In this document: positions 44,308-54,390 of the stretch, piece by piece
Position numbering within the stretch: position 1 is the first letter of the stretch
Layout: each line of letters starts with the position of its first letter
Assembly: GCF_014199215.1 (NCBI RefSeq)
Contig: NZ_JACIJC010000001.1
Span: 622,001 to 686,000, forward strand
Source of the DNA: Sphingobium boeckii
GTDB lineage: Bacteria; Pseudomonadota; Alphaproteobacteria; Sphingomonadales; Sphingomonadaceae
DNA: 64,000 bases
Direction: 5' to 3'
The notes under the pieces: model-generated
Told to the model about the DNA's origin: nothing
Seen by the model: the letters and a program-made list of their open reading frames with translations, nothing else
The model's database searches: none
Made by a program: the position numbers and the translations under genes

Positions 44308-46377
44308 TCAATCGCCACCGATATCGCCTAATTGCCACAGAACGAACGCGAAGGATTCCGCATCCTCGCGCAGACTCTCGAACCGTCCCGATTTACCGCC
44401 GTGGCCAGCGCCCATGTTGATCTTGAGCAGCAGCAGATTATCGTCGGTCTTGGTCGCGCGCAGCCTGGCGGCCCATTTGGCGGGCTCCCAATAGGTCACG
44501 CGCGGATCGTTCAATCCGCCGGTGATCAGCATGGGCGGATAGGCCTGCGCTGCCACATTGTCATAGGGGCTATAACCACGGATCAGATCGAACGCGGCTT
44601 TGCTCTCGATCGGATTGCCCCATTCCGGCCATTCACCGGGCGTCAGCGGCAGGCTTGCGTCCAGCATGGTGCTGAGCACATCGACGAAAGGCACATCGGC
44701 CACCACCGCGCCCCAGAGCGCGGGATCGGTATTGGCGACCACACCCATCAATTCGCCGCCCGCAGAGCCACCGTTGATCGCGATCTTGCCCGCGCTCGTG
44801 AACTTCTCGGCGATCAGGCCTTTGGCCACGTCGGTGAAATCGTTGAACGTGTTCCAGCGTGCCTCGGCCTTGCCCTGCAAATACCAATTATAGCCCAGAT
44901 CGTCGCCGCCGCGGATATGCGCGATTGCAAAGGCATAGCCCCGATCGAGCAGGCTGATGCGGTTGGTGGAAAAACCGGGCGGAATCGCGAAGCCATAAGC
45001 CCCATAAGCATAGAGGAAGAGCTTGCCCGCGCCGTCCTTCCTGAAGCCTTTTTTATAGACCACCGAAACCGGCACCTTCGCGCCGTCCCGCGCGGTCACG
45101 ATCACGCGTTCGGTCTCATATTGGCTGGCGTCATAGCCCGAAGGGATTTGCTGGACCTTCAGCGTGGTGAGCGATCCCGTGGCTGGATCATAATCATAAG
45201 TGGTCCGCGGCGTGACCATGGAGGAATAGGAGACACGGTAGACGTCTGGATCATATTCCGGATTGCTCGAAAGCCCGGCCGAATAGCTGGCCTCGGCAAA
45301 GGGAATGCGTGTTTCCGCTCCCGTGTCGTAATCCCGCAGCACGATCTCATCCAGCCCGTCCACGCGCTGGGACAGGATCAGATGCTTCTTGAAGCTGGAA
45401 GCGCCGGTCAGATAGATGCGGTCCGATCCGGGGATCACGGTCTTCCAGTCGCCGGGCGTCGCCCAATCGGCCTCGGCCAGACGAAAGTTCACATGATCAT
45501 CATTGGTGATGATCCAGAATTTGCCATGCCCGGAATCCAGCGAATAGAGGCGCTTCACCTGCCGCGGCGCAATCACGATCGGCTCCGCCAGCGGGTCGGA
45601 CGCCGGGATGACGCGCATCTCGCTGGTCTGGTTATCGCCGGTGGAGATGACGATCCATTGCTCATCCTGCGTATCGCCGATGCCGACCTGAAAGCCCTCG
45701 TCCGCTTCCTCGTAGATCACCTTGTCCGTCGCGGGATCGGTGCCCAGCGTGTGAAGCAGCACGCGATAGCTGCGCCAATTGTCATTGACCTCGGTATAGA
45801 AGAAACTCTTCGAATCCGCGGCCCAGACCACATCGCCATTGACGACCGTGCTGACCGTCTCCAATTCCCGGCCCGAAGCGATTTCGCGGACTTTGAGCGT
45901 ATAGCGCTCCGCGCCGTCGTCATCCAAGGCCCAGGCCATCAGCAGATCGTCGGGGCTGACCTCCAATATGCCGAGGCTGAAATAGTCCTTGTCGCCCGCC
46001 TCCTTGGGCTCGTCGAACAACACTTCATCGGGGCCACCCGCTACGGGCTTGCGATAATGGATCGGATATTGCCCCCCCGTTTCATAGGCATACCAGTGGA
46101 TCCACTTTCCGTCCTTCTGCGGAACAGAGCTGTCATCCTCTTTGATGCGACCTTTCATCTCCTGATAGATCGTCTCCACCAGGTCGCCATGCGGCGCCAT
46201 ATGGCCCTCGAAGAATGCGTTTTCGGCCTTCAGATAATCCAGCACGTCCGGATCGGTCACCTCAGGATAGCCAGCGTCGCGCAGCCAGGCATAGGGATCG
46301 CTGATCGTCTCCCCATGATGCGTGGCGGAATGCGCGCGCTGCTCGGCGACGGGGGGCTTGGGAGAATCGCTCATCAT
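44308..46377 (-). CDS. S9-family oligopeptidase (oligopeptidase B-like)
   Basis: Cytoplasmic serine peptidase of 689 residues without a signal peptide. N-terminal beta-propeller (residues about 70-400), then the hydrolase domain: HIRGGDDLGYNWYLQGK near 515, Ser nucleophile in INGGSAGGELMG near 562, Asp in GGLNDPRVTYWEP, His in GAGHGGKSGR. Order and length match oligopeptidase B / prolyl oligopeptidase. Cleaves short peptides, in OpB after basic residues. Confidence 0.93.
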   Translation of the reverse strand: MMSDSPKPPVAEQRAHSATHHGETISDPYAWLRDAGYPEVTDPDVLDYLKAENAFFEGHMAPHGDLVETIYQEMKGRIKEDDSSVPQKDGKWIHWYAYETGGQYPIHYRKPVAGGPDEVLFDEPKEAGDKDYFSLGILEVSPDDLLMAWALDDDGAERYTLKVREIASGRELETVSTVVNGDVVWAADSKSFFYTEVNDNWRSYRVLLHTLGTDPATDKVIYEEADEGFQVGIGDTQDEQWIVISTGDNQTSEMRVIPASDPLAEPIVIAPRQVKRLYSLDSGHGKFWIITNDDHVNFRLAEADWATPGDWKTVIPGSDRIYLTGASSFKKHLILSQRVDGLDEIVLRDYDTGAETRIPFAEASYSAGLSSNPEYDPDVYRVSYSSMVTPRTTYDYDPATGSLTTLKVQQIPSGYDASQYETERVIVTARDGAKVPVSVVYKKGFRKDGAGKLFLYAYGAYGFAIPPGFSTNRISLLDRGYAFAIAHIRGGDDLGYNWYLQGKAEARWNTFNDFTDVAKGLIAEKFTSAGKIAINGGSAGGELMGVVANTDPALWGAVVADVPFVDVLSTMLDASLPLTPGEWPEWGNPIESKAAFDLIRGYSPYDNVAAQAYPPMLITGGLNDPRVTYWEPAKWAARLRATKTDDNLLLLKINMGAGHGGKSGRFESLREDAESFAFVLWQLGDIGGD

Positions 46378-46465
46378 GTCTTTCTAAGGTAGAAGGCAGG
46401 GGGGTGGCACGGGGATCATGCGCGTCTTATGTTGGTCGCAATAACTAGAGATCAAGGATTGCCGC

Positions 46466-48259
46466 ATGTCCACCCATGAAGCGCGCCTCCAGGCGCTGCG
46501 CGATCAATTGAAGCGTGACCGGCTGGATGGTTTCGTCGTGCCCATCTGCGACGAGCATATGAGTGAATATGTCGGCGAATATGCGCAAAGGCTGGCGTGG
46601 CTTACGGGGTTTCAGGGATCAGCGGGTGTCGCGGCGGTGCTTCCGGAGGCGGCGGCGATCTTCACTGACGGACGCTATACGCTGCAGGTGCGCGAGCAGG
46701 TGAATGGCGCACAGTGGCAATATCAGGATGTGCCGCAGACGAGCGTGGCCGAGTGGCTGAGCGAACACGCGTCCGATGGCGGGCGGATCGGCTATGATCC
46801 GTGGTTGCACACGCGTGCCTGGGTGCAGCAGGCGACACGCGCGCTGGCTGAACGCGGCGCGGCACTGGTGGCGGTGGAGACCAATCCGGTGGACGCGGTG
46901 TGGCCGGACCAGCCCGCGCCGAGCGACGCGAAGCTGGTGGTCCATGACGAACGCTATGCAGGCAAGAGCGCCGGGGAGAAGCGACAGGAGATTGCCGACT
47001 GGCTTCAGGGCAGGAAAGCCGATGCCGTGGTGCTTTCCGCGCTCGACTCGATTGCCTGGACCTTCAATGTGCGCGGACAGGATGTAAGTCACACGCCGGT
47101 CGCGCTCGCTTATGCCGTGGTGCATGATGATGCGACGGCTGACCTTTACGTGGCGACCGAAAAGATGGCCGACGATGTGGCACAGCATCTGGGCAATGCG
47201 GTGCGCGTGCATGATCGAGCGGCTTTTGCGAGCGATCTGGCGAAGCTGCGCGGCAAGACCGTCGTGGCCGATCCCGAGCGCGCCGTGTCCGCGATCTTCT
47301 CCAAACTGGACAAGGCGGGCGCGAAGACGCTGGCGCTGCGCGAACCGACCGTGCTGGCCAAGGCGCTCAAAAACCCGGTGGAGATTGCGGGCCATCGCGC
47401 CGCACAGACCCGCGACGGTGCCGCGCTCAGCCGCTTCCTTCACTGGATGTCGATCGAAGCGCCCAAGGGCGGCCTCACCGAACTCTCCGCCGCGGCGAAA
47501 CTGCGCGAATTTCGCGAGGCGACCGGGCTGCTGAAGGATCTGTCTTTCGATACGATTTCCGGCGCGGGGCCGAATGGCGCGATCTGCCATTATAAGGTCG
47601 ATGAGGCGAGCAATCGTCCGATCGAGATCGACAGCCTTTATCTGGTCGATTCAGGCGGGCAATATCTGGATGGCACCACGGATGTGACGCGCACCATCCC
47701 GGTGGGCACGCCGACGGCCGAAATGCGCGACCGTTTTACGCGCGTGCTGAAGGGCCATATCGCGCTCGCCCGCGCTATTTTCCCGGCGGGCACGCGCGGC
47801 AGCCAGCTTGATACGCTGGCGCGGCAATATCTGTGGGCGGTCGGGCTGGATTATGCACATGGCACGGGTCACGGTGTCGGCAGCTTTCTTGCCGTCCATG
47901 AAGGCCCGCAGCGTATTGCGAAATCCGCAGGCGGGCAGGCGGGGACGGAAGAGCCGTTGCACGCCGGCATGATCCTCTCCAACGAGCCGGGTTATTACAA
48001 GGCCCATGAATATGGCATCCGCATTGAAAATCTGGTGCTGGTGGTGGAGCGTGACATGGCTGGTGCCGAAGCGCAGCCGCTGGGCTTCGAAACGCTCACC
48101 TTCGCGCCGATCGAACGCAGGCTGATCGTGACCGAGACGCTGTCACCTGCCGAACGCGCGTGGATCGACGATTATCATGCGGAGGTACTGCGGATCGTCG
48201 GACCTCAGCTTGAGGGGGACGCGAAGGTGTGGCTGGAAGCGCAATGCGCGCCGCTTTGA
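46466..48259 (+). CDS. Xaa-Pro aminopeptidase (M24B)
   Basis: Protein of 597 residues, three-domain type: two creatinase-like N-terminal domains, then the pita-bread domain. Metal ligands are visible: Asp in YLVDSGGQYLDG and TTDVTRT, His in HGTGHGVGSFLAVHEGP, Glu in SNEPGYYKAHEYG and RIENLV. Removes an N-terminal residue before proline. Cytoplasmic. Divergent from the S9 peptidase by 88 bp, so two peptide-degrading enzymes share a promoter region. Confidence 0.94.
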   Translation: MSTHEARLQALRDQLKRDRLDGFVVPICDEHMSEYVGEYAQRLAWLTGFQGSAGVAAVLPEAAAIFTDGRYTLQVREQVNGAQWQYQDVPQTSVAEWLSEHASDGGRIGYDPWLHTRAWVQQATRALAERGAALVAVETNPVDAVWPDQPAPSDAKLVVHDERYAGKSAGEKRQEIADWLQGRKADAVVLSALDSIAWTFNVRGQDVSHTPVALAYAVVHDDATADLYVATEKMADDVAQHLGNAVRVHDRAAFASDLAKLRGKTVVADPERAVSAIFSKLDKAGAKTLALREPTVLAKALKNPVEIAGHRAAQTRDGAALSRFLHWMSIEAPKGGLTELSAAAKLREFREATGLLKDLSFDTISGAGPNGAICHYKVDEASNRPIEIDSLYLVDSGGQYLDGTTDVTRTIPVGTPTAEMRDRFTRVLKGHIALARAIFPAGTRGSQLDTLARQYLWAVGLDYAHGTGHGVGSFLAVHEGPQRIAKSAGGQAGTEEPLHAGMILSNEPGYYKAHEYGIRIENLVLVVERDMAGAEAQPLGFETLTFAPIERRLIVTETLSPAERAWIDDYHAEVLRIVGPQLEGDAKVWLEAQCAPL

Positions 48260-48283
48260 GGGGCTAGGTGTGCAAAATGCCGC

Positions 48284-48307
48284 TTGTCCCGCGCGCAGTC
48301 GAGGGAC
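48284..48307. repeat. Single hairpin related to the 27-bp repeat family
   Basis: TTGTCCCGCGCGCAGTCGAG and following bases resemble one arm of the repeats at 1774 and 44228. TGTCCC and GGGACA pair locally. Located after the aminopeptidase stop. Confidence 0.6.
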
Positions 48308-48328
48308 AGACGGGTCAGATGGCTGTCA

Positions 48329-48457
48329 TTATTCCTCGGGCTTGGTTTCCGGAGCCGTCCGCCCCTCGTCCCCGCGCGCCTGCGCCTTGCGTCGCCGCAG
48401 GTTTTCCCTGAGCGCTTCAGCCAGCCGTTTTGCGCGTTCTTCCTCTGCCTTCGTCAT
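48329..48457 (-). CDS. Small basic/acidic helical protein (42 aa)
   Basis: Short frame from ATG 48457 to TAA 48329: MTKAEEERAKRLAEALRENL, then an Arg-rich stretch (RRRKAQARG) and an acidic tail. The sequence is what one expects of a real small protein (amphipathic helix, no low-quality residues, codon use like neighbours). It resembles short conserved hypothetical proteins of sphingomonads, from memory. Function unknown. It sits between the aminopeptidase and tRNA-Thr on the opposite strand. Confidence 0.65.
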   Translation of the reverse strand: MTKAEEERAKRLAEALRENLRRRKAQARGDEGRTAPETKPEE

Positions 48458-48552
48458 CGATCACCCCAATCAGATCAAGCACCGCACCGCAAGCCTTGAC
48501 GCGGGCGCACCCTTTCGCCATAGCGCCGCCTCTGCCCGGCTTGCCGGGCTGT

Positions 48553-48627
<75 letters not shown>

Positions 48628-48759
48628 TTTTTCTCGACAGATTAGCAATGCTTCGCCTTCGGGCGAGGGATTTGCTAAGGGCAGATATGGGCTTTTCCGA
48701 AGCGGATCTCGTCATGGCCGCGCGCACAGGCCACGCATGTCGATGAGGCAGGAATTGTC

Positions 48760-50520
48760 ATGAACGATATGATGAGGCGGCGCAGTGTATTGAGCGCCGG
48801 GGCTCTCGGCCTTGCCGGGTTGGGGTTGAGCAAAAAATTCCCGGCCTGGGCGCAGACTGGATCGTCCGGCCTGCAGGGCGATAGTCCCGCGCTCAGCGGC
48901 GAGGATATCCGGCTGCGGATCGCGCACGACATGTTCAAGGTCGGCGGGCGCACCGGCCATGCGATCACGATCAACGGCGTGCTGCCGGCTCCGCTCATCC
49001 GTCTGCTTGAGGGGCAGAATGTGCGGCTCCATGTGGAAAATGGGCTTGATGAGGATAGCTCGATCCATTGGCACGGGCTGATCCTGCCATTCCAGATGGA
49101 TGGCGTGCCGGGGATCAGCTTTCCCGGCATCAAGCCGGGCACGACCTTCACCTATGAATTCCCGATCAAGCAATCGGGCACCTATTGGTATCATTCGCAT
49201 TCGGGCCTGCAGGAGCAGATGGGGCATTATGGTCCGATCGTGATCGGCCCGGCGGGTGCCGACCCGGTGGCGTTCGATCGCGAGCATGTGATCGTGCTTT
49301 CGGACTGGACCTTCATTCACCCCCATCAGGTGATGGCGAAGCTCAAGCAGAAAAGCGCCTATTTCAATCGCCAGAAGCAGACCTTGACCGACGGCGCGAT
49401 GAGCGCGGCAGAGCGGGCACGATGGGGCGGGATGCGGATGGACCCTGCCGATATCGCGGATGTGGGGGGATCGACTTACAGTTTCCTCGTCAACGGACAT
49501 GGGCCGGATGAGAATTGGACGGGTTTGTTCAAGCCGGGCGAGCGCGTCCGCCTGCGCTTCGTCAATGCCTCGGCGATGACGATCTTCAACCTGCGCATTC
49601 CCGGTCTGGCGATGACCGTGGTTCAGGCCGATGGTCAGCATGTCCGCCCGGTCGAGACCGACGAGTTTCAGATTTCGGTGGCCGAGACCTATGATGTGAT
49701 CGTCACGCCGACTGCCGACCAGGCCTATACGGTGGTGGCAGAAGCGATCGATCGATCGGGCATGGCGCGGGCGACATTGGCACCGCGGCTCGGGATGGTC
49801 GCGGCCATCCCGGCGCTGCGCCGGCGGCCGACGCTCTCCATGCGAGATATGGGGATGGGCGACATGGGGATGGCCGACATGGGGGGCGAGGCCTGCGCGC
49901 CCGAACATGCCGCCATGGGCCATTGCACGCCGGGTGCGCCCGCCGCGGCCATGAACCATGATATGCGCGACAAGTCATCGGTGCCGCCGAACGTCAAGGT
50001 CGGTGTCGGCGTCGATATGATCGCGCCGATGCCCGTGGACCGCACCGGTGATCGCCCCCTGGGGCTTGAGACGGAGCCGCACCGCGTGCTCACCTATCAT
50101 GATCTGGCACCGCTCGTGCCGTTCCATGACACACGCCCGCCAGCGCGCAGCATAGACATCCATCTGACAGGCAACATGGAGCGCTTCATGTGGTCGTTCG
50201 ACGGCAAGAAGATGAACGAGGGCGCGGAGCCCATCCGCTTCGCACGGGGAGAGCGGGTCAGGGTGAACCTCATCAACAATTCGATGATGAATCATCCGAT
50301 ACACATCCACGGCCATTTCTTCGAGCTGGTGACCGGCAAGGATCATGGCCATCCGATCAAGCACACGGTGAATGTGATGCCGGGTGGCAAGGCGAGCTTC
50401 GATCTGACCGCCGACGCACCCGGCGACTGGGCGTTTCACTGCCATCTGCTTTACCACATGCACGCCGGCATGATGAACGTGGTAAAGGTGCGACCGATGG
50501 TTGGAAGCGGCGCAGCATGA
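48760..50520 (+). CDS. copA: Copper-resistance multicopper oxidase
   Basis: Periplasmic Cu(I) oxidase of the CopA/PcoA type, 586 residues. Tat signal (MRRRSVLSAGALGLAG, cleavage after PAWAQ), AGGA before ATG. Three cupredoxin domains with copper motifs HWHGLILPFQMDG, YWYHSHSG, HPIHIHGHFFEL and HCHLLYHMHAGMM. A Met/His-rich insert lies near residues 360-400 (MGMGDMGMADMGG, then CAPEHAAMGHC). Overlaps copB by ATGA. Role: copper detoxification, regulated with copB. Confidence 0.95.
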   Translation: MNDMMRRRSVLSAGALGLAGLGLSKKFPAWAQTGSSGLQGDSPALSGEDIRLRIAHDMFKVGGRTGHAITINGVLPAPLIRLLEGQNVRLHVENGLDEDSSIHWHGLILPFQMDGVPGISFPGIKPGTTFTYEFPIKQSGTYWYHSHSGLQEQMGHYGPIVIGPAGADPVAFDREHVIVLSDWTFIHPHQVMAKLKQKSAYFNRQKQTLTDGAMSAAERARWGGMRMDPADIADVGGSTYSFLVNGHGPDENWTGLFKPGERVRLRFVNASAMTIFNLRIPGLAMTVVQADGQHVRPVETDEFQISVAETYDVIVTPTADQAYTVVAEAIDRSGMARATLAPRLGMVAAIPALRRRPTLSMRDMGMGDMGMADMGGEACAPEHAAMGHCTPGAPAAAMNHDMRDKSSVPPNVKVGVGVDMIAPMPVDRTGDRPLGLETEPHRVLTYHDLAPLVPFHDTRPPARSIDIHLTGNMERFMWSFDGKKMNEGAEPIRFARGERVRVNLINNSMMNHPIHIHGHFFELVTGKDHGHPIKHTVNVMPGGKASFDLTADAPGDWAFHCHLLYHMHAGMMNVVKVRPMVGSGAA

Positions 50521-51542
50521 TGCGCTTGCTTGCCGTTGCGGTCGCGATCGTCTTGGCAGCCCCGGTTGCCGCACGGCAGGCCGGGCCGGACACCGGGGCT
50601 GCCGGCGCGCACGCGGGTCATGCCGAGCCGCCGACGTCGGCGGCCATCGATCCGGCCTGCCCACCAGACCATGCCGCGATGGGCCATTGTACGCCATCGC
50701 TCACATCGGTGCTGCCATCGCAGCAGGCGCCTGTCGATCCCGATTGCCCGCCCGAACATGCGGCCATGGGGCATTGCACCCCGGCTGCGGGGCCACCGCG
50801 CACCGGATCGTCAGCGGCGGCGTCAAACGGCCCCGAACATGCCGCCGATGCCGTGTGGGGCGCGGATGCCATGGCCGCGGCCCGGCGCGCCGTTTATACC
50901 GAACACGGTGCATTCCGCGGCGGCAGGCTGCTGCTTGATCGGCTGGAGCATCGGACGCGGGACGGGCGCGACGGCTATGCCTGGGAAGCGGAGGCCTGGT
51001 ATGGCGGCGACTATGACCGCTTGTGGCTGAAGACGGAGGGAGAGGGCGGCTTTGGCGGGTCGCTGGAATCGGCAGAAGCGCAAGCGCTGTGGAGCCATGC
51101 ACTGGATCCATGGTTCAATCTTCAGGCCGGCATTCGCTATGATATCCGGCCCAAACCGGGCCGGGCACATCTGGTGATCGGAATTCAGGGGCTTGCACCC
51201 TATTTTTTTGAAATCGATGCTGCCGCCTTCCTGTCCGATCGCGGCGATCTTACCGCGCGGGTGGAGGTGGAATATGATCAGCGCATCACCAACCGGCTGA
51301 TCCTGCAGCCGCGCGCCGAGTTCAACCTGGCGGCGCAGGACGTGCGGGCGATCGGTGTGGGTGCGGGGCTGTCGTCGATCGAGGCCGGGCTACGGCTTCG
51401 CTACGAGTTCGTGCCTGAGTTCGCGCCCTATCTTGGCATCTCCTATGAACGGAAACTCGGCAACACCGCCGCCTTTGCGCGCGCGGCGGGGGATGACGTC
51501 GGCGGCTCCATGTTCGTCGCCGGGCTGCGTGCCTGGTTCTAG
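50517..51542 (+). CDS. copB: Copper-resistance outer-membrane protein B
   Basis: Protein of 341 residues from ATG 50517. Signal peptide ends LAAPVAA. The N-terminal metal-binding region has two copies of CPP[DE]HAAMGHC (residues 48-58 and 77-87). The C-terminal domain is the CopB beta-barrel (AWEAEAWYGGDYDRLWLKTE, YDIRPKPGRAHLVIGIQGL) ending FVAGLRAWF with terminal Phe. Binds copper at the outer membrane; partner of CopA. Confidence 0.93.
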   Translation: MMRLLAVAVAIVLAAPVAARQAGPDTGAAGAHAGHAEPPTSAAIDPACPPDHAAMGHCTPSLTSVLPSQQAPVDPDCPPEHAAMGHCTPAAGPPRTGSSAAASNGPEHAADAVWGADAMAAARRAVYTEHGAFRGGRLLLDRLEHRTRDGRDGYAWEAEAWYGGDYDRLWLKTEGEGGFGGSLESAEAQALWSHALDPWFNLQAGIRYDIRPKPGRAHLVIGIQGLAPYFFEIDAAAFLSDRGDLTARVEVEYDQRITNRLILQPRAEFNLAAQDVRAIGVGAGLSSIEAGLRLRYEFVPEFAPYLGISYERKLGNTAAFARAAGDDVGGSMFVAGLRAWF

Positions 51543-51586
51543 CCGCGCGGCTTGCCGCAAAGGCATCCAGCGCCTACATTCGCCTG

Positions 51587-52048
51587 ATGGCACAGCATCA
51601 CCATCATCATGAGCCCGAAGGCCCGGCTTTGGCGGACGCGGCGCGCACGGCGCTGGAGAAATCGGGCGAGCAATGGACCGATATGCGCTCCAGCATCTTC
51701 GCCGCGTTGGCGAGCTTCGACAAGCCGGCCTCCGCTTACGACATCGCCGAGGCGGTTTCGAAGGCGCAGGGCCGGCGGGTGGCGGCCAACAGCGTCTATC
51801 GTATCCTCGATCTGTTCGTGGGTGCCAATGTCGCGCGCCGCGTGGAAAGCGCCAACGCCTATATCGCCAATGCGCATCCCGATTGTCTGCACGATTGCAT
51901 CTTCCTGGTGTGCGACACCTGTGGACAGACCACGCATATCGATGATGACAGCGTTTCGGGCAATATCCGTTCCGCTGCGCAAAGGGCGGGATTTTCGCCC
52001 ATCCGCCCGGTGATCGAGGTGCGCGGCACCTGCGCCGATTGCGAGTGA
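51587..52048 (+). CDS. Fur-family metalloregulator (Zur-like)
   Basis: Protein of 153 residues. Starts MAQHHHHHEPEG, a natural run of five His. Winged-helix domain (SAYDIAEAVSKAQGRRVAAN, SVYRILDLFVGANVARRV), then the dimerisation domain with HPDCLHDCIFLVCDTCG and C-terminal CADC, giving the two CxxC zinc pairs of Fur/Zur proteins. It represses or activates transcription when metal-bound. 44 bp after copB, so it may sense zinc or copper stress, but sensing specificity is not readable. Confidence 0.88.
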   Translation: MAQHHHHHEPEGPALADAARTALEKSGEQWTDMRSSIFAALASFDKPASAYDIAEAVSKAQGRRVAANSVYRILDLFVGANVARRVESANAYIANAHPDCLHDCIFLVCDTCGQTTHIDDDSVSGNIRSAAQRAGFSPIRPVIEVRGTCADCE

Positions 52049-52139
52049 CCTGCACCGATCCTGCATGACATCATGATGACGGTTCCGTTCGACAGCATGG
52101 CGCGGTGGGGCTAAAGCTGTGGCTTGAAAGAGGGAAACC

Positions 52140-54065
52140 ATGTCCGATTTACCTGTCACGCCCTTGCTGGATATCGTGGCGAACCCTGCCGATCTCCGAA
52201 AATTGAAACCTGCCCAGCTTCGGCAATTGGCCGATGAATTGCGCGCCGAAACGATTTCGGCCGTGGGCACTACGGGTGGCCATCTCGGCTCGGGACTCGG
52301 CGTGGTCGAGCTGACCACCGCGATCCATTATGTGTTCAACACGCCGGAAGACCGGCTGATCTTCGATGTCGGCCATCAATGCTATCCGCACAAGATTTTG
52401 ACCGGCCGACGCGATCGCATCCGCACGCTGCGCACGGGCGGCGGGCTTTCGGGCTTCACCAAGCGCAGCGAAAGCGAATATGATCCGTTCGGCGCGGCGC
52501 ACAGCTCCACCTCGATCAGCGCAGCCCTGGGCTTTGCCATTGCCAACAAGCTGAATGACAAGCCCGGCAAGGCCATCGCGGTGATCGGCGACGGCGCGAT
52601 GAGCGCTGGCATGGCCTATGAGGCGATGAACAATGCCGAGCAGGCGGGTAACCGGCTGGTCGTGATCCTGAACGATAACGATATGTCGATCGCGCCGCCG
52701 GTGGGGGGGCTTTCCGCCTATCTCGCGCGGATCGTCTCCAGCCGCCCCTTTCTGGGCCTGCGCGATCTGGCCAAGCGCGTCGCGCGCAAGCTGCCGCGCC
52801 CGCTGCATGACGCCGCGCGCAAGACCGATGAATTTGCCCGCGGCATGGCGATGGGTGGCACATTGTTCGAGGAATTGGGTTTTTATTATGTCGGCCCGGT
52901 GGATGGGCATAATCTGGATCAGCTCATCCCCGTGCTCGAAAACGTGCGCGATGCGGAGCAGGGACCGATCCTGGTTCATGTCGTGACGCAAAAGGGCAAG
53001 GGCTATGCGCCTGCCGAAGCGGCTGCGGACAAATATCACGGCGTCCAGAAATTCGATGTGATCACCGGCACGCAGGACAAGGCCCCACCGGGACCACCCA
53101 GCTATCAGAATGTTTTCGGTGAAACGCTGGCCAAGCTGGCGGATACCGATACGCGCATCTGCGCGATCACGGCGGCCATGCCTTCGGGCACCGGGGTCGA
53201 CAAATTCGCCGCGCGGCACCCCGATCGCGCCTTTGACGTCGGCATTGCGGAGCAGCACGCGGTCACCTTCGCCGCCGGCCTCGCCGCGCAAGGGATGCGG
53301 CCCTTTTGCGCGATCTATTCCACCTTCCTGCAGCGCGCTTACGATCAGGTGGTGCATGATGTGGCGATCCAGAACCTCCCCGTGCGCTTCGCGATCGATC
53401 GCGCGGGCCTGGTCGGCGCGGACGGCGCGACCCATGCCGGCAGCTTCGATGTCACCTATCTCGCAACCCTGCCCAATTTCGTGGTGATGGCACCTGCCGA
53501 TGAAGCCGAACTGGTGCACATGACCTATACCTGCGTCTGTCATGACGATGGCCCGATCGCGGTGCGTTATCCACGCGGTAGCGGCACCGGCGTGGCCTTG
53601 CCCGAAACGCCCGAGCGGCTGGAGATCGGCAAGGGTCGCGTGGTGCGTCAGGGCAAGAAGGTTGTCATCCTATCACTCGGCACCCGGCTGGAGGAGGCGT
53701 TGAAGGCGGCCGACCAGCTCGACGCCAAGGGGCTGAGCACCACCGTCGCCGACCTGCGTTTCGCCAAGCCGCTGGACGAGGCGTTGATCCGCAAACTGCT
53801 GACCACGCATGAAGTGGCGGTCACGATCGAGGAAGGTGCGATCGGTGGTCTCGGCGCACATGTGCTGACTTTGGCGAGCGACACCGGCCTGATCGACGCG
53901 GGCCTGAAGCTTCGCACTATGCGCCTGCCCGATATCTTCCAGGATCAGGACAAGCCCGAAAAGCAATATGCCGAAGCGGGACTGGACGCCGATGCGATCG
54001 TGGAAACCGTGCTGAAAGCGCTGCGCCACAACAGCGCAACGGTGATCGAGGGCGCGCGCGCCTGA
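52140..54065 (+). CDS. dxs: 1-deoxy-D-xylulose-5-phosphate synthase
   Basis: First step of the MEP isoprenoid pathway (pyruvate + glyceraldehyde 3-phosphate), thiamine-diphosphate-dependent. Protein of 641 residues: [36 protein letters not shown], ThDP motif [16 protein letters not shown], then FAVTFAAG-like [35 protein letters not shown] and the transketolase C domain. Feeds the carotenoid genes 16 kb upstream. The ribosome-binding site is GAGGGAAACC before ATG 52140. Confidence 0.97.
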   Translation: MSDLPVTPLLDIVANPADLRKLKPAQLRQLADELRAETISAVGTTGGHLGSGLGVVELTTAIHYVFNTPEDRLIFDVGHQCYPHKILTGRRDRIRTLRTGGGLSGFTKRSESEYDPFGAAHSSTSISAALGFAIANKLNDKPGKAIAVIGDGAMSAGMAYEAMNNAEQAGNRLVVILNDNDMSIAPPVGGLSAYLARIVSSRPFLGLRDLAKRVARKLPRPLHDAARKTDEFARGMAMGGTLFEELGFYYVGPVDGHNLDQLIPVLENVRDAEQGPILVHVVTQKGKGYAPAEAAADKYHGVQKFDVITGTQDKAPPGPPSYQNVFGETLAKLADTDTRICAITAAMPSGTGVDKFAARHPDRAFDVGIAEQHAVTFAAGLAAQGMRPFCAIYSTFLQRAYDQVVHDVAIQNLPVRFAIDRAGLVGADGATHAGSFDVTYLATLPNFVVMAPADEAELVHMTYTCVCHDDGPIAVRYPRGSGTGVALPETPERLEIGKGRVVRQGKKVVILSLGTRLEEALKAADQLDAKGLSTTVADLRFAKPLDEALIRKLLTTHEVAVTIEEGAIGGLGAHVLTLASDTGLIDAGLKLRTMRLPDIFQDQDKPEKQYAEAGLDADAIVETVLKALRHNSATVIEGARA

Positions 54066-54081
54066 TGCCTATCGCGCGTTC

Positions 54082-54390
54082 CTAAAGCCCTTCCATCACC
54101 CGCTTCACTGTCTGTGGCTCCTTGGCAATCATCGCAAGCAGGATGCGGGCCGCTCGTTCCGGCTGGCGGCGGCCTTGCTCCCAGTCTCGCACCGAAGCGA
54201 TGCTGAAACCATAGGTGCGCGCGAAACCCTCTTGCGTCTGATTATGGGCCGCCCGGATAGCCCGAACATCCACAGTGGAGGGGACATGCGCGACGAACCC
54301 GTCTCGCTTTCCCTTTTTCCAGTTCGCGACGTCGCGCAACCCGGCAATCATGCCTTCGAAATCCTCGCTGTCCATGCCCTCAGCGGTCAT
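54082..54390 (-). CDS. HTH antitoxin, HigA/XRE-type
   Basis: Protein of 102 residues from ATG 54390. C-terminal helix-turn-helix: TVDVRAIRAAHNQTQEGFAR, TYGFSIASVRDWEQGRRQPE. Its start overlaps the 3' end of the toxin gene by 11 bp. Toxin first, antitoxin second is the HigBA arrangement. It would bind the toxin and repress the promoter at about 54730. Confidence 0.88.
   Translation of the reverse strand: MTAEGMDSEDFEGMIAGLRDVANWKKGKRDGFVAHVPSTVDVRAIRAAHNQTQEGFARTYGFSIASVRDWEQGRRQPERAARILLAMIAKEPQTVKRVMEGL

Noticed and set aside
44332-46392. 686-codon open frame on the plus strand
   Set aside because: It is the antisense of the S9 oligopeptidase, which has clear motifs. The protein has no domain features.
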